Of a stretch of 64,000 bases of DNA, positions 22,754 through 34,719 are shown in pieces (position 1 is the first letter of the stretch; every line of letters starts with the position of its first letter). Source of the stretch: Desmodus rotundus (Eukaryota; Chordata; Mammalia; Chiroptera; Phyllostomidae); NCBI RefSeq assembly GCF_022682495.2, contig NC_071392.1, positions 103,840,896 through 103,904,895 on the forward strand, read 5' to 3'. The position numbers and the translations under genes were made by a program. The notes under the pieces were generated by a model. The model saw only the letters and a program-made list of their open reading frames with translations, was not told the DNA's origin and did no database searches.

Positions 22754-22963
22754 GAGCTCACGCTCACCTTAATCGGATCATGCCCACTATGGGGAGCTCA
22801 CACTTACCTTAGTTCATACTCACCACAAAGAGTTCACACTCACCACAGGCAGTTCAACTCACCATGGTGAATTCACACTTATTATAGACAATTACACTCA
22901 CCCTAATGAGTTTACACTCACCATAGGGGAGTTCACACTCACCCTAGGCAGTTCACACATAGC
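22754..22963. repeat. degenerate 20-bp minisatellite, about 10 copies
   Basis: The unit resembles gttcacactcaccataggca. Successive variants are gttcatactcaccacaaaga, gttcacactcaccacaggca, gttcaactcaccatggtgaa, a ttcacacttatt version, an attacactcaccctaatga version, a gtttacactcaccatagg version, and gttcacactcaccctaggca. Period is 16-22 bp with indels. It abuts the LTR-like block on its left. Confidence 0.9.
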
Positions 22964-23035
22964 TCTTTGAGTCTTACGGGCCAGACTCTCTCTTACCTTA
23001 GTGCACGCTAGCAAGACAGGGTCCCCCACCCACAC

Positions 23036-23225
23036 TCATACACACACACAACATATTTCTATACACTTTTATATATAAAATTCCTGTGATTTGTATGTAT
23101 ATAAATTAAATATACAAATATACAGATATATAAAAATTATATAGACATACATAGAATTACATATGTGTAAAGTATATACACATGTATACGAATTACATAT
23201 ATTGTGTATATATATAAAATCACAC
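23036..23225. repeat. AT-rich / (TATA) low-complexity tract
   Basis: Interleaved TA, CA and ATAC runs such as atacacacacacaac and gtgtatatatataaaat. Confidence 0.85.
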
Positions 23226-24815
23226 TCATGACTTCCTTCATCCTCACCATATAATGTAACCTAACTAAGGGGGTGGCATGCCATCACCTCTGCCATATTC
23301 TACTGGCTGGAAACAAGTGTCAGAGCACCCCCCGCCCCCGGCCCCCGCCGCCACCTACAGGGAATAACACCGCAGAGTGGAGATCACGGCGACCACCTTA
23401 GAATTCTGCCCGTCTCAACATCTCTAAGTTGCAATTATTTTTTTAAAAAACAGTCTTCTATCTTTTCATTGATAAGACATTGTATTTAGACAGTGGAGTA
23501 GGGAGGAGGAAAAGGGCTTTATCAGGACGGTAAAATTTCATGTCCAAAATGGAGTTTTGCAGCAAAGACGGCAAAGCTCGACTGCTGGAAATGTTATTTA
23601 CGATTCAGAGCCTACTATATACACTAATTTTAAGTCGTCCCTTCAAGCCATCGAGCACTGAAAAATACATATTTAAAGAGCAGGTGAAATTGAATCACCT
23701 CTAGACAATTATTTTGAAAAATTAATTCCTGCCTGATATGAAAAAAAAATCAAGTCCATCATTTAGATTCCATTTTTCCCTGTAATTTTTTTGTATAGTC
23801 ATATTAAATGCTGAGCACTGGGTGATTGGCATGCTTGGAGGGCAAAGTTAAGATTAAAGAATCAAATAAAATGAGTCCCTTTGAAAGGTGTATTTAGGCT
23901 GAGATCATTTGCATGGAATTGTGTGAAGCAAGGAGGAGAAGAACGAATCTGATATCCTTTCGAAAACATGGTGGCGTCAACCTAGGAGCAGACAGGCCCA
24001 GAAAATACAGGTGGACGGGAGGAAGAGGAAGGGAGAACGGATCCTCACGTTGACAGTGGCGTGTTAGGATCCAGTGGGTTCTGCTGGGATGATCAAGGCC
24101 TGCCCTTGATGTCAGGTGTTGAATCTGCAGTTCTGAGATGTAAACTTGCACTCCATCTGTACAGGGGGGCCTCTTCCATCCCAAGACCACATTGGCCTCT
24201 TGTACGGAGAGAAACAAACAAATCTGCAAACGCTTTTCTAAACTGGCCTAACGAAAAGTGTGTGGGGGGCAAGGTTTGGCTGGTCTTCTTGGCCTCCCAG
24301 CAAATGGATGATTTGCCACAACAGCTAAAACAAATGTTTCTGTTAGGGAGCCACTTCCCAGGCGAATAAACATCTTCAGCAGAAGTAAACATCGAGGGTA
24401 TGAGGACAGAACAAAATAAAGTCCTTTCCAGCTGATGTTGTCAGTGGAGTAGAAATGTAGTTATGTGTGAAAGTGTCCTAAAGCAGCTGGCTTCGGGGTG
24501 GATTTTGTTTGTCCAACACAGTGTTTCAAAAAAGAGGTGTTTTTTTTTTTTTAAATAGATGCCCTCATTAATAACAAGAAAATTTCCTGTATCTGGATTC
24601 CTAATTTTCCCTGAACACTGGAGCATCTGTCAACACTAGGCTTATATTCCTGCCTAACTGGCATCAACTGATACTGAGTGGTGGTTATTCTCGCCAGTTC
24701 ACCGCAGTCTCCACCACTTCTTCTTGTCTCATACCTGGCTTCCTTCATTCATCTCTACTCCCTGGCTCCTGTAGGAATTTGAATTTGCAGTCCTTAATTA
24801 GATGCATAGCTAAGC
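23226..24815. other. no feature recognised
   Basis: Unassigned sequence with a short C-rich patch (about 23327-23352). The longest frames (99-111 codons near 23894-24392) overlap on both strands and resemble nothing known. Confidence 0.5.
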
Positions 24816-24935
24816 TTTTCAACTTGGAGGACATCAAGTCTAACCCTCTGATGTGACAAGTGGTGAAACCGAGGCAATCACAGAGTTAGGTAGAGACTGA
24901 ACTGAACTAGATCCCGGTCTCCTGTCTTTTCCTGC
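24816..24935 (-). repeat. MIR3-type fragment
   Basis: aacttggaggacatcaagtc, aaccgaggcaatcacagag and gagactgaactgaac: a diverged reverse MIR3. Confidence 0.45.
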
Positions 24936-24936
24936 C

Positions 24937-25265
24937 CGGATTTATTGAGATACTCTTGTCATATAACACTGTGTAAGTTCAAGTGTACAAGATGTTGATT
25001 TGATACACTTACATACTACAACATGATTATCACCACAGCATTAGCTAACGCCTCCATCACGTATAATTTCCATTTCTTTTTGCAGAGAGAGAACCTTGAA
25101 TATGCACACCCTTAACAACTTTCAAGTACATAATGCAGTATTGTTCCCTGCGAGCACAGTGGGGAGTTAGATCACCGGGCGTTAGATCCCTACAAGCCCT
25201 TCATTTTCGAACTGGAAGTTTGTGCTCTTTGACTCCTAAGTGATTTCACTTCCTGCTGTGGCCCT
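24937..25265. mobile_element. L1 fragment
   Basis: tttattgagatactcttgtc, atataacactgtgtaag, tatcaccacagcattagc, aactttcaagtacataatgc and an aactggaagtttgtgctctt block follow the familiar L1M segment. Orientation not resolved by eye. Confidence 0.75.
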
Positions 25266-28040
25266 GCTTCTGTTGCCCCACATCCGTCACCAGGAGGTGA
25301 AGTTCTCTAACTTTCTTGCCAATTACGTGACTAAAATGTACTATTGAAGTTTTTTTTGACAAACTTTAACTGCTTGGCGTCTGTTCAAGCAAAGGGTCTG
25401 CTCTGAGGCTCGTCGGGGACCTCTGACTGGAATTCGTCACCAAGGTGGAGTAGACCAGGTCATCCACTGGGACCGAGAAGACGATATACGAACTTTTACT
25501 TCTAATATGTCATTTTAATCTAAAATAATGACATTCGGCTTGACTCATACTTAATGTGCCCGTTGGCGTGGTGCCCCAAGCCCGACAGCATTCACAGTCT
25601 CGGGCCCCTGAGCGTGTCTGAGACTTCCAGAGAGAGGAGCTGGGCTTTTCTGGTACCTAGGGCTGGGGGGCAGCATGCTTCTTGGTAAGTCAATTAATTC
25701 ATGCTGTGGAGAGATTAACAAATGCTACTTAAAATTATGTGTGTGCCCTCTCTTTTTCTCAGACAACTTTTCGTCTCTCCCGCCACCCCTATTTTTTGGA
25801 AAGTCCTTCACCTTGGCAGGTCATTAGAGAGGCCCTTGAAGTGGATTTTTAGATTTTAGGGGAAGCTGAGAACTTTTCTTTCTCAGCCCTTCCAAACAGA
25901 ATCACCTCCTTTTGGTCGGGCTAGACGTTCCAGTCCGCGCCGGTCCACCACTCACTGAGGAGGCTGGCGCCCGGTCACTAACCGGGAGCCCACGTCCCGG
26001 TGCCCCGTCTGGCTGCATGCCAGCAGCTGCCGACAGACCTGTGGAAATGAGAGCTTGAGTTAGACTTTGCCCAACACTTTGACCATGAGAAGAGGAACCC
26101 TGTCAAATGGCCAATTGCAACGGCTGCCCATGCAGAGGAGGTGGCAGAGTGACACCAATTTGCCCCTATCACCTCTAGCCTCCTACCTTTACACATGCAC
26201 CTTCGCGGTGACCTGGGGTGCCAAGCTCAGGTTTGGAATTCTCGGGCTTCTCCATGCTGATTGGAATGGCGCCCAGCCCACAGCCCATTTCCCTTTTCTT
26301 TCTATCTCCAGCTCCGTCTTACTACGAAGGCCTCTGTGCATGTGCCAGTCTGAAGGTCCACGCTCTGTCCCACCCCCTTGGCTTTCCCTGGGGCTGCAGG
26401 GCGAGTATCTTCTGAGGCACCCAGCCCTTGGGAGGCCAGCCCTGGGGAAGAAGCTCACACAGCCCTGGAAGGAAATTCCAGGCTCTCGGGGTGCACGGTG
26501 TGGGAGGCCGAGCGTGTGCTGTGTGTGTACATCCCCTTGGCCTCGCTGACTCCGCCCCCTGAAGAGGGCACAGCACAGAAGGACCAGATGGGGGCTTTGC
26601 GGCTGCTCCACTTTTAATTGAGCTAACCCTTCCCAAATGGCAATGGACAAGTGGCCAAAGCGATTCCTTGGGGAGAAGATGATGGGAATAATGCAAGCAT
26701 GGGAAGAGGGCAGAGTTCACATTCCTCCCACTCCAGGCTCTTGGTTAGCCACACACTTATTCTGGGCCTTCAGGGTAAAGGTGGCACTTGAAAAAAGAGA
26801 GAGAAAAGGAGAGCTTTTAAAGAGAAAACTGGACTGCGGAGAGAGCAGTCTGAAAGCAGATGTTTGGGGTATTCCTATTAAGGGATTACTGTTCATATAT
26901 TTACATGACAGAAAAGTCATGTAAAGTATGAAAGTAACCTACAGAAATGCTCAAAACTGTGCATAATTTGAAGACCTGGAAATAGAATTTTCTGATAGAA
27001 TTGAAATCACCTCAACCTAGTATTTCTATGGATTTGCAACTATTGTGTTAAAAGTGTAAGGATTCAACACTTTTCAATTCGTTTTCGAGAATAAGAGCTT
27101 AACCTCAGGGAAGATAGAAATGACCAAACAAATTTCAACAAACACCTTTGAAAGATTGGTGTATGGAATTGGAAGGTGGAAAGCATTTAAAAAAAAAAAA
27201 CGTCAGCAAGTGATCCGCTTCTTTCAATTGGAAGACAGATGTTTACTTATCGTCATGAGGTGACTTTTTCGTCTACGGCAGCCTTTAGAATCAAATGTTG
27301 ATGTAAACTGTACTATATAATTTTACACCAAGAATTTAAAAATAATGAAGGAGATTGAGTCACACTGTTCCAGCATTCCAATAGTAATAATTATTTAGTC
27401 AGAGTGAAAAGATTTTTGTTAATGTGTTCGAATAATTTTTCAAAATATCATTTATTTCTTCATCACCTCCTCTTTACAGTTTTACTTGCATATGCTTTAC
27501 CCTTCACAGAACATGTTACTATAGTAGTATATGTATATATACATTTAATAAACAAATCAATAAATATGGAGGGAGTTTTTGCAAAAATTATACCTTATTA
27601 AAAGTTTGGAGACCACTGATTTGGGGGTAGAACGTGATCCAGGATAAAACCAAATAGGGACCCTCTTTTTTGTCATCGACACTTCGGCAGGTCAGTCTGA
27701 GAGTGGAGGCTTTCTTTCTTCTTTTCCCTTTTAGACCTTTTCAAATAAATTATGCCATCTGCTTCCGGGCGGGGAGAGAGGGGCGAGGTTGTTAGTCGCA
27801 TGCCTTCAGCACTAGGAAGCCTCTGGTTTCTATTTCATAATCCCAGCGATGCGGGCAGCCAGAAGGCACAGTTTGCTTTTGGTTAAACTCTTGGTTTTTC
27901 GGACTGATCTGAGGAATCCTGTTTACTCAGTCCCAGGCAGAGAAGTCGCTGCTGAGGGCCAGAGACGGTGGGAGCCGGGCAGCGGGGGCGTGCCTGCTGG
28001 CGTGGTGCGTTTGACGGCAGACGGGGTCGTTTATGGAACC
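25266..28040. other. largest unassigned interval on the left half
   Basis: 2.8 kb without a repeat I can name. A poly(A) run at about 27188-27201 and moderately GC-rich sequence at 25900-26600 are the only notable features. Frames of up to 160 codons (26067-26549 plus) overlap with frames on the other strand and show no domain. Confidence 0.5.
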
Positions 28041-28960
28041 CTTACCCTTCTCTGGGCTTTATGTTGTTGACTTTGCACTCCACCCCTGTACGGTAGGAAC
28101 TATTATTCACCCGAATTTTAAATTTTGCATTTTGAAATAATTTCAGACAAATTGTAGAACTAGTATAGAGAGTTCCCATTGACCCTTCACCCAGCTTCCC
28201 CTGATGTTAATAATTTGTATGACCGTAGTACAAGTATCAGTTCCAATCCCCGAAAGTAACACTGGGGCAATACTATCACTAAATTACAGACCTTATTAAA
28301 GTTGTCCAGTTTTCCCATTCGTGGCCTTTTTCTGTCCCCAAATCCAATCCGGAAACAGTGCATTTAGATGTTTTGTCTCTCAGCCTCCTCCAATCTGTGA
28401 CAATTTCTTTATCGTCCTCATTTTATCACGGCTTTGACTCTTGTGATAAGGAGCGGTCAGTTGTTTTGAAGAATGTCTTTCCATTCGGGTTAGTCTGATG
28501 TTTCCTCCTGTTTAGAATGAGGTTGGGCATTTTGGCAAGAACACCCCACAAGTGTAGTGTATCCTCGGGGCACCTTATAGGGGCTAATGGTGTGAATGTG
28601 TCTTATTACTGGTGACGTTCAACTTTGATCCCTTGGTCAAGGTGGTGTCTTGCCGGGTAGCTCCACCGTGAACTTACCAGGTTCCCCTTTGTAATCAACA
28701 CATATCTTGGGGGGGGGGATGTGATGCTGTGAGGCTGTGTGAGTATCCTGTTTGCAAGCTTTTGCCCCCTGATTTTAGCATTCGTGGGTGGACCTTCTCT
28801 ACACCAATTCTTACTGTGGCGTTTGCCTAATGAAATTCGCCCTCAGTTTGTATATGAGGCAGGGTGGAGCTCACAGAGCTGAAGTGACTTGTCCAAGGCC
28901 ACAAAAACTGTGACCCTCTTCTGCTCACCACCCTGCCATGACCTCCATCTAAGGGGGAAA
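28041..28960 (-). repeat. MIR split by an L1 fragment
   Basis: The left piece ends with gtacggtaggaactattatt at about 28108. The right piece resumes near 28845 with tatatgaggcagggtggagc, then gtgacttgtccaaggccaca. Joined in order these are consecutive parts of a reverse MIR, with the intervening sequence being the L1 at 28109-28840. Confidence 0.6.
28109..28840 (-). mobile_element. old L1 (L1M class) fragment
   Basis: gtagaactagtatagagag, ttcacccagcttcccctgat, ctgatgtttcctcctgttta, gaatgaggttgggcatt, cttattactggtgacgttca and actttgatcccttggtcaag are well-known L1M phrases in order. Minus orientation is inferred from T-richness. Confidence 0.8.
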
Positions 28961-29064
28961 AGCCAAAGTCTTCACAATCAGGGCCCCCTGACACCCCTAA
29001 CTTTATTTATGCCCCGCTATTCCCCTCACCCTCGTTCCCTTGGGTGACTAGAGTAGCTTCCTTG

Positions 29065-29482
29065 CTCTTCCTAGGAAATGCTTCCACGTCTGGACCTTTG
29101 CCCCGGCTGTTCCACAGCCTGGAACACCTCCCTTTTGCCAACATCTGCTTTGCTCATTTCTTCATTTCCTTGAGTCTCTGTTCAAATGTCACCCTGGCGG
29201 TGTGGCCTTCCCTGACAACCCTACTTCTCCCTCCCACAGCTCTGGCACCCTTTTACCCTCTTCTCCCGTTTTCACTCTCTCCACCAGACATGCTATTTTT
29301 TACTGATATTTTAAACATGTACGTGTGCAAATCAGTGATATCACTTGCCTATCAAGCCTCCTCGCTGTAAGCTCCACGAGGGCATGGAGTCTGTGTGTTT
29401 TAATTACTGCTGTGTCCCCAGTGTCCAGGATAGTGCTGAGCATGTGGTAGACACTCAGTGACAGTTGTTGAATGAATGAATA
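29065..29482 (+). repeat. L2 3' end
   Basis: Near-complete L2 terminal region: gcttccacgtctggaccttt, ctgttccacagcctggaaca, gagtctctgttcaaatgtca, cagtgtccaggatagtgctg and a ttgttgaatgaatgaat end. Confidence 0.92.
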
Positions 29483-29514
29483 CGCTTTGGAACATGAATG
29501 AAGGACTTACCTCT

Positions 29515-30170
29515 GTTTATAGGTAATAGAAAAACACAACTCAGAGTGATTTCTCTCAAAAGAGAGGTTAGAGACGCTCCTCACGGCAGGTCTGGAGGTG
29601 AGCAGGCTACACGTGGGTATTTCCGGACTCTGGCTCACTGTCTGGGATAGTCTCAGTTCTCTGGGTCTTCTGCTTGTTGGCTCATTCCTGGGCTCCTCGC
29701 CCAGGAATCTGTAGAATTGTCTCCCCCTCTTCAGTTCAGTTTTGCATGCAGAAGGTCTCATTCCCAGGTAAGTCCCCACCAGGTGGGGGCCCCTGCCTGC
29801 TACAGGCTTACATCGCCTTCATAGCTAGTGTTTCCAATGAAAAGAGAGGACTTCTCTTTGCCAAGATTTCCAATACCATTCTGGGACATTGAAATTTTTT
29901 TTATTTTTTATTTTTTGACAAACCTTAACTGCTGCCCATCCAGCACTGGCTGCCCAATCACGGTGGACATACGGAGCAGATTCTCTGATTGGCCAAGCTT
30001 AGGTCGTGTGCTCACTTACTGGGTGGGGGGTGATCAGCATCTCCCTCCCCAACTGTGTGGACTGAAACTTGGTGAAGGGGGTTTCAGAAGGAAACCCGGG
30101 GTTTCTAGAAGAAAGGGGAATGTATGCTGGCTGGGAAAAATTATTACCATTCTGCATGTCAAATTTTATG
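29515..30170 (-). repeat. LTR-like repeat
   Basis: Shares cggagcagattctctgattg, gccaagcttaggtcgtgtgc and the terminal arrangement with the blocks at 48597-49145 and 51540-52050, in the same orientation. Probably an old ERVL-type LTR. No internal genes. Confidence 0.5.
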
Positions 30171-30204
30171 TACCCTCCCTGGTCATACCCACTGGGATTC
30201 TGCT

Positions 30205-30295
30205 TCTTTAGGTCTAGGGAGGGGTCCAGGAATTTGTATTTTTAGGAAGCATGCCAAGGGGATTTTGATTTACAGCCAGGATTGGGAATGACTAG
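30205..30295. repeat. MER5A-type fragment
   Basis: gtccaggaatttgtattttt, then atgccaaggggattttgatt. Confidence 0.55.
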
Positions 30296-30434
30296 TTTAT
30301 GGAATTTGCTTTAACCTCCCTGGGGTAAGAAGGGGGCCCATTTTCACAAATGTGATTCTAACGTTTCTCAGCTGAAATACATTGACAAGAGTTCCCGTCC
30401 ATTGTGTTGAGACTGTGGGAGGAGACAGCTGCTA

Positions 30435-30955
30435 GTTTGTGCACTCAGCATCCTTCGGTCCTCCGACACAGGGGCTATCGATTTCATGGCCTGGTCTCTC
30501 CTGCCTCAGAGCTGACCATGTGACTCAGGAAGGCCAATCAGACTACTCCATCTCCCTGACTATAGAGCTTGGTTTACAAATAGGCACAGGAATCAAGCCA
30601 GGTCAACGGGAGTCCTTTCTGGGGCTTCGTTTGGAGCTTTGGGGAAGTGTTGCTCCATTTACTTTGGGAACACAAGTATGAGGACCACGTGAACCCAGAA
30701 CTGTGGACAGCAGTGCTTATCAAAGTGGGAAGAGGCGTGCCTGTAAATAACACCAACCTAAAAGAAAGAAGAGGTGATGGCTGGAGAGAAAGGATGCTAT
30801 GATGTATTTTTAGTGCCCTGGATTCAGCCATGACTGAAGCTGACTCAGCCACTGGGCTTTTCAGTTGCATGGGCTAACAAATTTCCTTTGCTTCATTTAA
30901 GCCATTAGGGTTGTGTTTCTGTGGCTAGAAACCAGATGAGTCCTAATTAACTCAG
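30435..30955 (+). repeat. LTR-like repeat
   Basis: gaccatgtgactcaggaagg, ccaatcagactactccatct and an end in gtggctagaaaccagatgag, then tcctaattaactcag. Forward member of the same LTR-like group as 34300-34690. Confidence 0.5.
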
Positions 30956-31084
30956 TACGAACTACAACCACCTCAGTTTGAGACCTATGGATGAGGTCAA
31001 GACTAGCACGAGAAAGGCCTTTTAAATTATGAAGAACAAACCATCCCATATAGTCATATAAATATTACACGCAAGTCCATGTGT

Positions 31085-31195
31085 ACATTAAGTACCTTCT
31101 ATGTACAAGGCATGGTGCGAGGCACTGTAGAACCAGAAAGGACCATCCTAAAAGTGAGTAAGGTACGGTCTTGCCCTCGAAGCCTGTGAAATTCC
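31085..31195. repeat. L2/MIR-related fragment
   Basis: attaagtaccttctatgtac, then aaggcatggtgcgaggcact: the shared L2/MIR end motif in reverse. Confidence 0.5.
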
Positions 31196-31199
31196 GTGC

Positions 31200-31345
31200 A
31201 GTCATTCTCAAACTTTTTTTGTACATAAAGTTACACGGGGAACTTATTGAAGCACAGAGGACTCACTCCTGGAGATTGATTCAATAGGTCTGCAGTAGGG
31301 CCCAAGAATCTGTGTGTTTGACAAGTCTTCCCCATCTTACCCCCT
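31200..31345. repeat. MER5A-type hAT element
   Basis: cattctcaaacttttttt, then acttattgaagcac, tcaataggtctgcagtaggg and cccaagaatctgtgtgtttg. Confidence 0.65.
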
Positions 31346-31559
31346 GCTGGTGGCTCAAAAAATATTTGAAGACATAACGGCTGGAAATGTCTCAAATGTG
31401 ATGAGAGACACGACTTCACAGATTCAGGATACTCAATGAACCGCAAGAAGAATAAAGATGATAAAGGCCATGCTGAAGTCAACTTCCAAAAAGCTTCCTG
31501 AAAAGGAAACTCATGAAAGCAGCAGGAGAAAAACAACATGTTACACACGGGGGACAATT

Positions 31560-32175
31560 TGATTAAGGTCTGACACCTCAGGAGAAACTACAGAGCACAG
31601 AAAAAGTGGACCCCCATCTTTGAAGTGATGAGATAAAGGAAAATAAACCCTGTTAACCTAGAATTCCCTGGAAAAGATCTTTTAAGAATGAAGGATATTA
31701 TCAGATAAAAGAAAACTATGAGAATTTGTTCTGCCAGCAGACCTGCACTATAAGAAATGCTGATGGAAGTTCTTCAGGTCAAACAAAAATAATGAAAACT
31801 CGGTATCTCTGAAAAAAAAAGAAGACTACTGCAAACGTTAAGTAGCTGATGAACGCAAAAGGCAATGTTTTTGCCTTTTTCATTATAATCTGTTTATAAG
31901 ACATATGACTGTTTTAAAAAAAATTATAACACTGTCTTGTTGGGTTTACAATGTATGTTGACTTGATGCATATAACAATTGTAGCATAAAAGCTGGGAGA
32001 AGGTGGACCTACATGGTTACAATACTTTTACATTTTACAGGAAGTAGGATAAGACTAAGTATAAGTACAAGACGATGAAAATTTAAGCATATACTTTTTA
32101 ATTCTTGGAGCAACCACTAAAAAATTAAACAAAAAAGTATAGCTAAAAGTTAATACAAAAATATAGTTACATAAC
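31560..32175 (+). mobile_element. HAL1/L1-type fragment
   Basis: ctgccagcagacctgcacta, taagaaatgctgatggaagt, tcttcaggtcaaac and gagcaaccactaaaaaatta are diagnostic of HAL1 and related old L1 3' sequence. Confidence 0.8.
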
Positions 32176-32179
32176 CAAA

Positions 32180-32307
32180 AGGCTTAACCTCCAATACCTT
32201 ATAATGTGCCTGTATTTGGAAATAAGGTCTTTAAAGAGGTAATGAAGCTAAAATGAGGTCATTAGCATGGGCCTCAATCCAATACGACTAGCGTCCTTAT
32301 AAAAAGA
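32180..32307 (+). repeat. MLT1 (ERVL-MaLR) LTR fragment
   Basis: gtatttggaaataaggtctt, taaagaggtaatgaag, taaaatgaggtcattagcat and gtccttataaaaagagga form the middle of an MLT1 LTR. The Ves SINE follows directly; I do not see the LTR resume. Confidence 0.8.
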
Positions 32308-32470
32308 GGATCCCTGGCTGGGTAGCTCAGCTGGTTGGAGTGTTGTCCTGTACACTAACATGTTGCTGGTTCGATTCCCGGTCAGGGCACATACCTGGTT
32401 GAGTTTGTCTGGCAAGTGCTGCCTGGTGGGGACCTGATGGGTGAGTTTGTCCACACCTCGAGGCACGTGG
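32308..32470 (+). mobile_element. Ves-related bat SINE
   Basis: Clear head ccctggctgggtagctcagc with an A-box-like tggctgggtagctcagctgg and a B-box-like ggttcgattcccggtc, then cagggcacatacc. The body differs from the other copies: it repeats gagtttgtc twice 43 bp apart (about 32401 and 32444) and lacks an A-rich tail. It could be a different Ves subfamily or a truncated copy. Confidence 0.85.
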
Positions 32471-32632
32471 TACAGTGCAGCGGATGCTAGATGGACAGAC
32501 TTGAGTTGGCATCTTGGCTCTGCTCCTCTCTAGCCGTGTGGCCTTAGGAAGGTCACCTCAGCTCCGTGAGCCTGTTTTGTCACCTGGGAAATGGGGGGTA
32601 GGAATCTCTACCTCCGGCTGAAGATCCAGTTT
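32470..32632 (+). repeat. MIR SINE
   Basis: gacagacttgagttggcatc, ttggctctgctcctctctag, ccgtgtggccttaggaaggt and ctgggaaatggggggtagga. Confidence 0.85.
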
Positions 32633-32914
32633 TGTGGATTCTGAAGCTTATGTAACTTTGGAGGTCCTTTTGAGAGTAAGGATAGGAACGGTCTTACTCT
32701 TGCCAATATTGCAACACACGCCACCAGGAGCTTATTTCTGGGGCCTTCCCGGGGCTTTGGAAGAGGCCGTGCGAGGGACGCTAAAATTTCAATCTCCTCT
32801 CGCTAAGTCCACCTTTGCTAACCCGCAGCATTTTAGTCTTCATTTTTTTAATGATGAAATGAAGTAAGGCATGTATAGAACTAAGTGTCGAGCCATGGCA
32901 CAAAACCGCTAACA

Positions 32915-33130
32915 ATAAAACAGCAGTTTCCATGAGCCAGCAATGTGCTAAGCACTTCACATGTATTATTTAGTCCTCACAGTGAATTTCTGAGGTAGGT
33001 GCAATTGAAGACTCCATTTTACAGATTAGAAAATTGAGGCCCGACAGTGCAAAGATTCAGGTCATGTCTCCCAACCTGTGAATGACCTGGCAGCCAGGCT
33101 CCAGGGACCCTGCTCTTAAGCACTGGACTT
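32915..33130 (-). repeat. MIR SINE
   Basis: Nearly complete reverse MIR: gtgctaagcacttcacatgt, tatttagtcctcacag, ctccattttacagattagaa and ccctgctcttaagcactgg. Confidence 0.9.
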
Positions 33131-33949
33131 TTAGGCTCTTGTTGAAAGGCAGGGATCTTTATGACCTTGACTATCGTGAGCATGCTCTATCACAGGAAGG
33201 TCCCTATAAGCAAAACGAGATGTTTGTCCTGCAGTGTAGGTAAAAGCCCCACTGGGGCCCCAGAAGCCTGTTTTCTGAGGATTTCGCTAATGGTGCCAGA
33301 AGACATTCCTCCCCTGGGGGGTTGTGCGAAAACACCCCCCCCCCCAGAACATGATACACACCAACTGCCTGCCAGAGTCCCAGTTCCCCAACATGACACA
33401 GTGAAATCTGAACTCGATTAACTTCCGCTTCTCCTTTACACTATCCCTAACGGGAAGAATGGGGGGCAAATCCAGTCCCACTTCCTGGGTAGTTTACATG
33501 CAGAGAGAGACTTGCAGAAACTGACTTACTGAGGCTGCTGCAGGGCTCCCTCTGCCCATTTCCCAGAAGTGCTTGGACACTCGGTTGTATGTGCTACAAG
33601 AAACACATTTTTAAAAAATTGCAGGGCAGATGGCGTGCCATGGCCCTCAGTACCAGCAGCCTCTTCTTTTCACTGAGAAAAGAAATCCCTTCAATGAGTC
33701 ACAGAAAGGGACATGGTGGCCAGGGCGCCATCTTTTCCTGGAAGAGCATCTCTGGGCTGTTATACCAGCTGGAGGAGCGCGGGTCATGGAAAGGGGTTTC
33801 CCTGGAAAGCACAATTTCCAGATTGCATGGTTTGCTTTAACAGGGTTGTTTGCAAGATCCGATTTTGAAAAGCAACATTTCTCCCCTCTCCCCTCACTTA
33901 CCATGAAGCTCTTAGCTCATCAAATGTGAAAGCAATCCAGAATCTTTTG
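33131..33949. other. no feature recognised
   Basis: Unassigned sequence with a poly(C) run at about 33339-33351. Overlapping short frames show no domain. Confidence 0.5.
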
Positions 33950-34200
33950 TCTGTTTCTTTGAACCCTGCAGTGACTTTTCACTGCCCTTGGGATCAAGGT
34001 TAAACCCTAGCATGGTTAAGATGCCCTTTGGGACCTAGTTCCTGCCAGCTTCCCAGAGTCGTCCCTCACACACCAAGTTCAGATGCGGCACCTCACTTCC
34101 TGAGCGTTCCCCATTCCCTCCAAAGCATCGCGGGTTTTCTTTGGTCTTCAGGGCTTCTGCTGGAACACTCCGTTTCATCCTCCTTCCTGCAGAGCAGAGA
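33950..34200 (+). repeat. L2 fragment
   Basis: cttttcactgcccttgggat, caaggttaaaccctagcatg, gccctttgggacctagttcc and ttctgctggaacactccg. Confidence 0.8.
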
Positions 34201-34299
34201 TCAGCTCTATTTTTGCTGGCCCAGCATAATCCCCCTTCCGGTAGTAGCATCTCAGCCCTGCTGGGAACCCACCTTACCCCAGACTCTGTTCACGTAATT

Positions 34300-34690
34300 T
34301 GGGTAGGTGTAAGAAAACTATGGGGGTAGAACTGGACCCATGTCTGGCCAAACTAGAGTCGACCTCAGGACTTCTGCTGGTTCTAAGATAACTTTCTTCT
34401 CGGGTTTTCAATAGACAGGAGGTTAGCCTGGAGCTGCTCTCAGGGACGTCTTTGCCACCATGAGAGGGAAGCCTGCTTCCATATGAAGCCACACAGAGAA
34501 ATTCAGATCCAAGAGATAGAGACATTTCCTGATGATATCACTTGAGCACCTGGATCTAGCCATACCTGAAGCTAACTATTTTTGGACTTTCCACTTACAT
34601 GAACCAAATGTATTTGTCATATGAGCCAATGTATTTTCATGTTGGCTTAAGGCAACTTGAGCTGAGTTTCTGTCAATTACAACTAAAAAG
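34300..34690 (+). repeat. LTR-like repeat
   Basis: The end ggcaacttgagctgagtttc, tgtcaattacaacta, aaaagttcct is the complement of the beginning of the reverse copies at 48597 and 51540. Same group of old LTR-like repeats. Confidence 0.5.
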
Positions 34691-34719
34691 TTCCTCAAGA
34701 ATGCACTTTACCCTTTATT

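Noticed and set aside
22367..22870. 167-codon plus frame
   Set aside because: Covers an LTR-like block and the minisatellite; a chance frame.
22754..22963. CRISPR-like array
   Set aside because: The spacing is only 16-22 bp with degenerate repeats and no distinct spacers, and the genome is a mammal's. It is a minisatellite.
32308..32395. tRNA gene
   Set aside because: A-box and B-box-like motifs are present, but they belong to the tRNA-derived head of a Ves SINE and no cloverleaf closes. The same holds for the heads at 1035-1266, 14478-14693 and 42811-43012.
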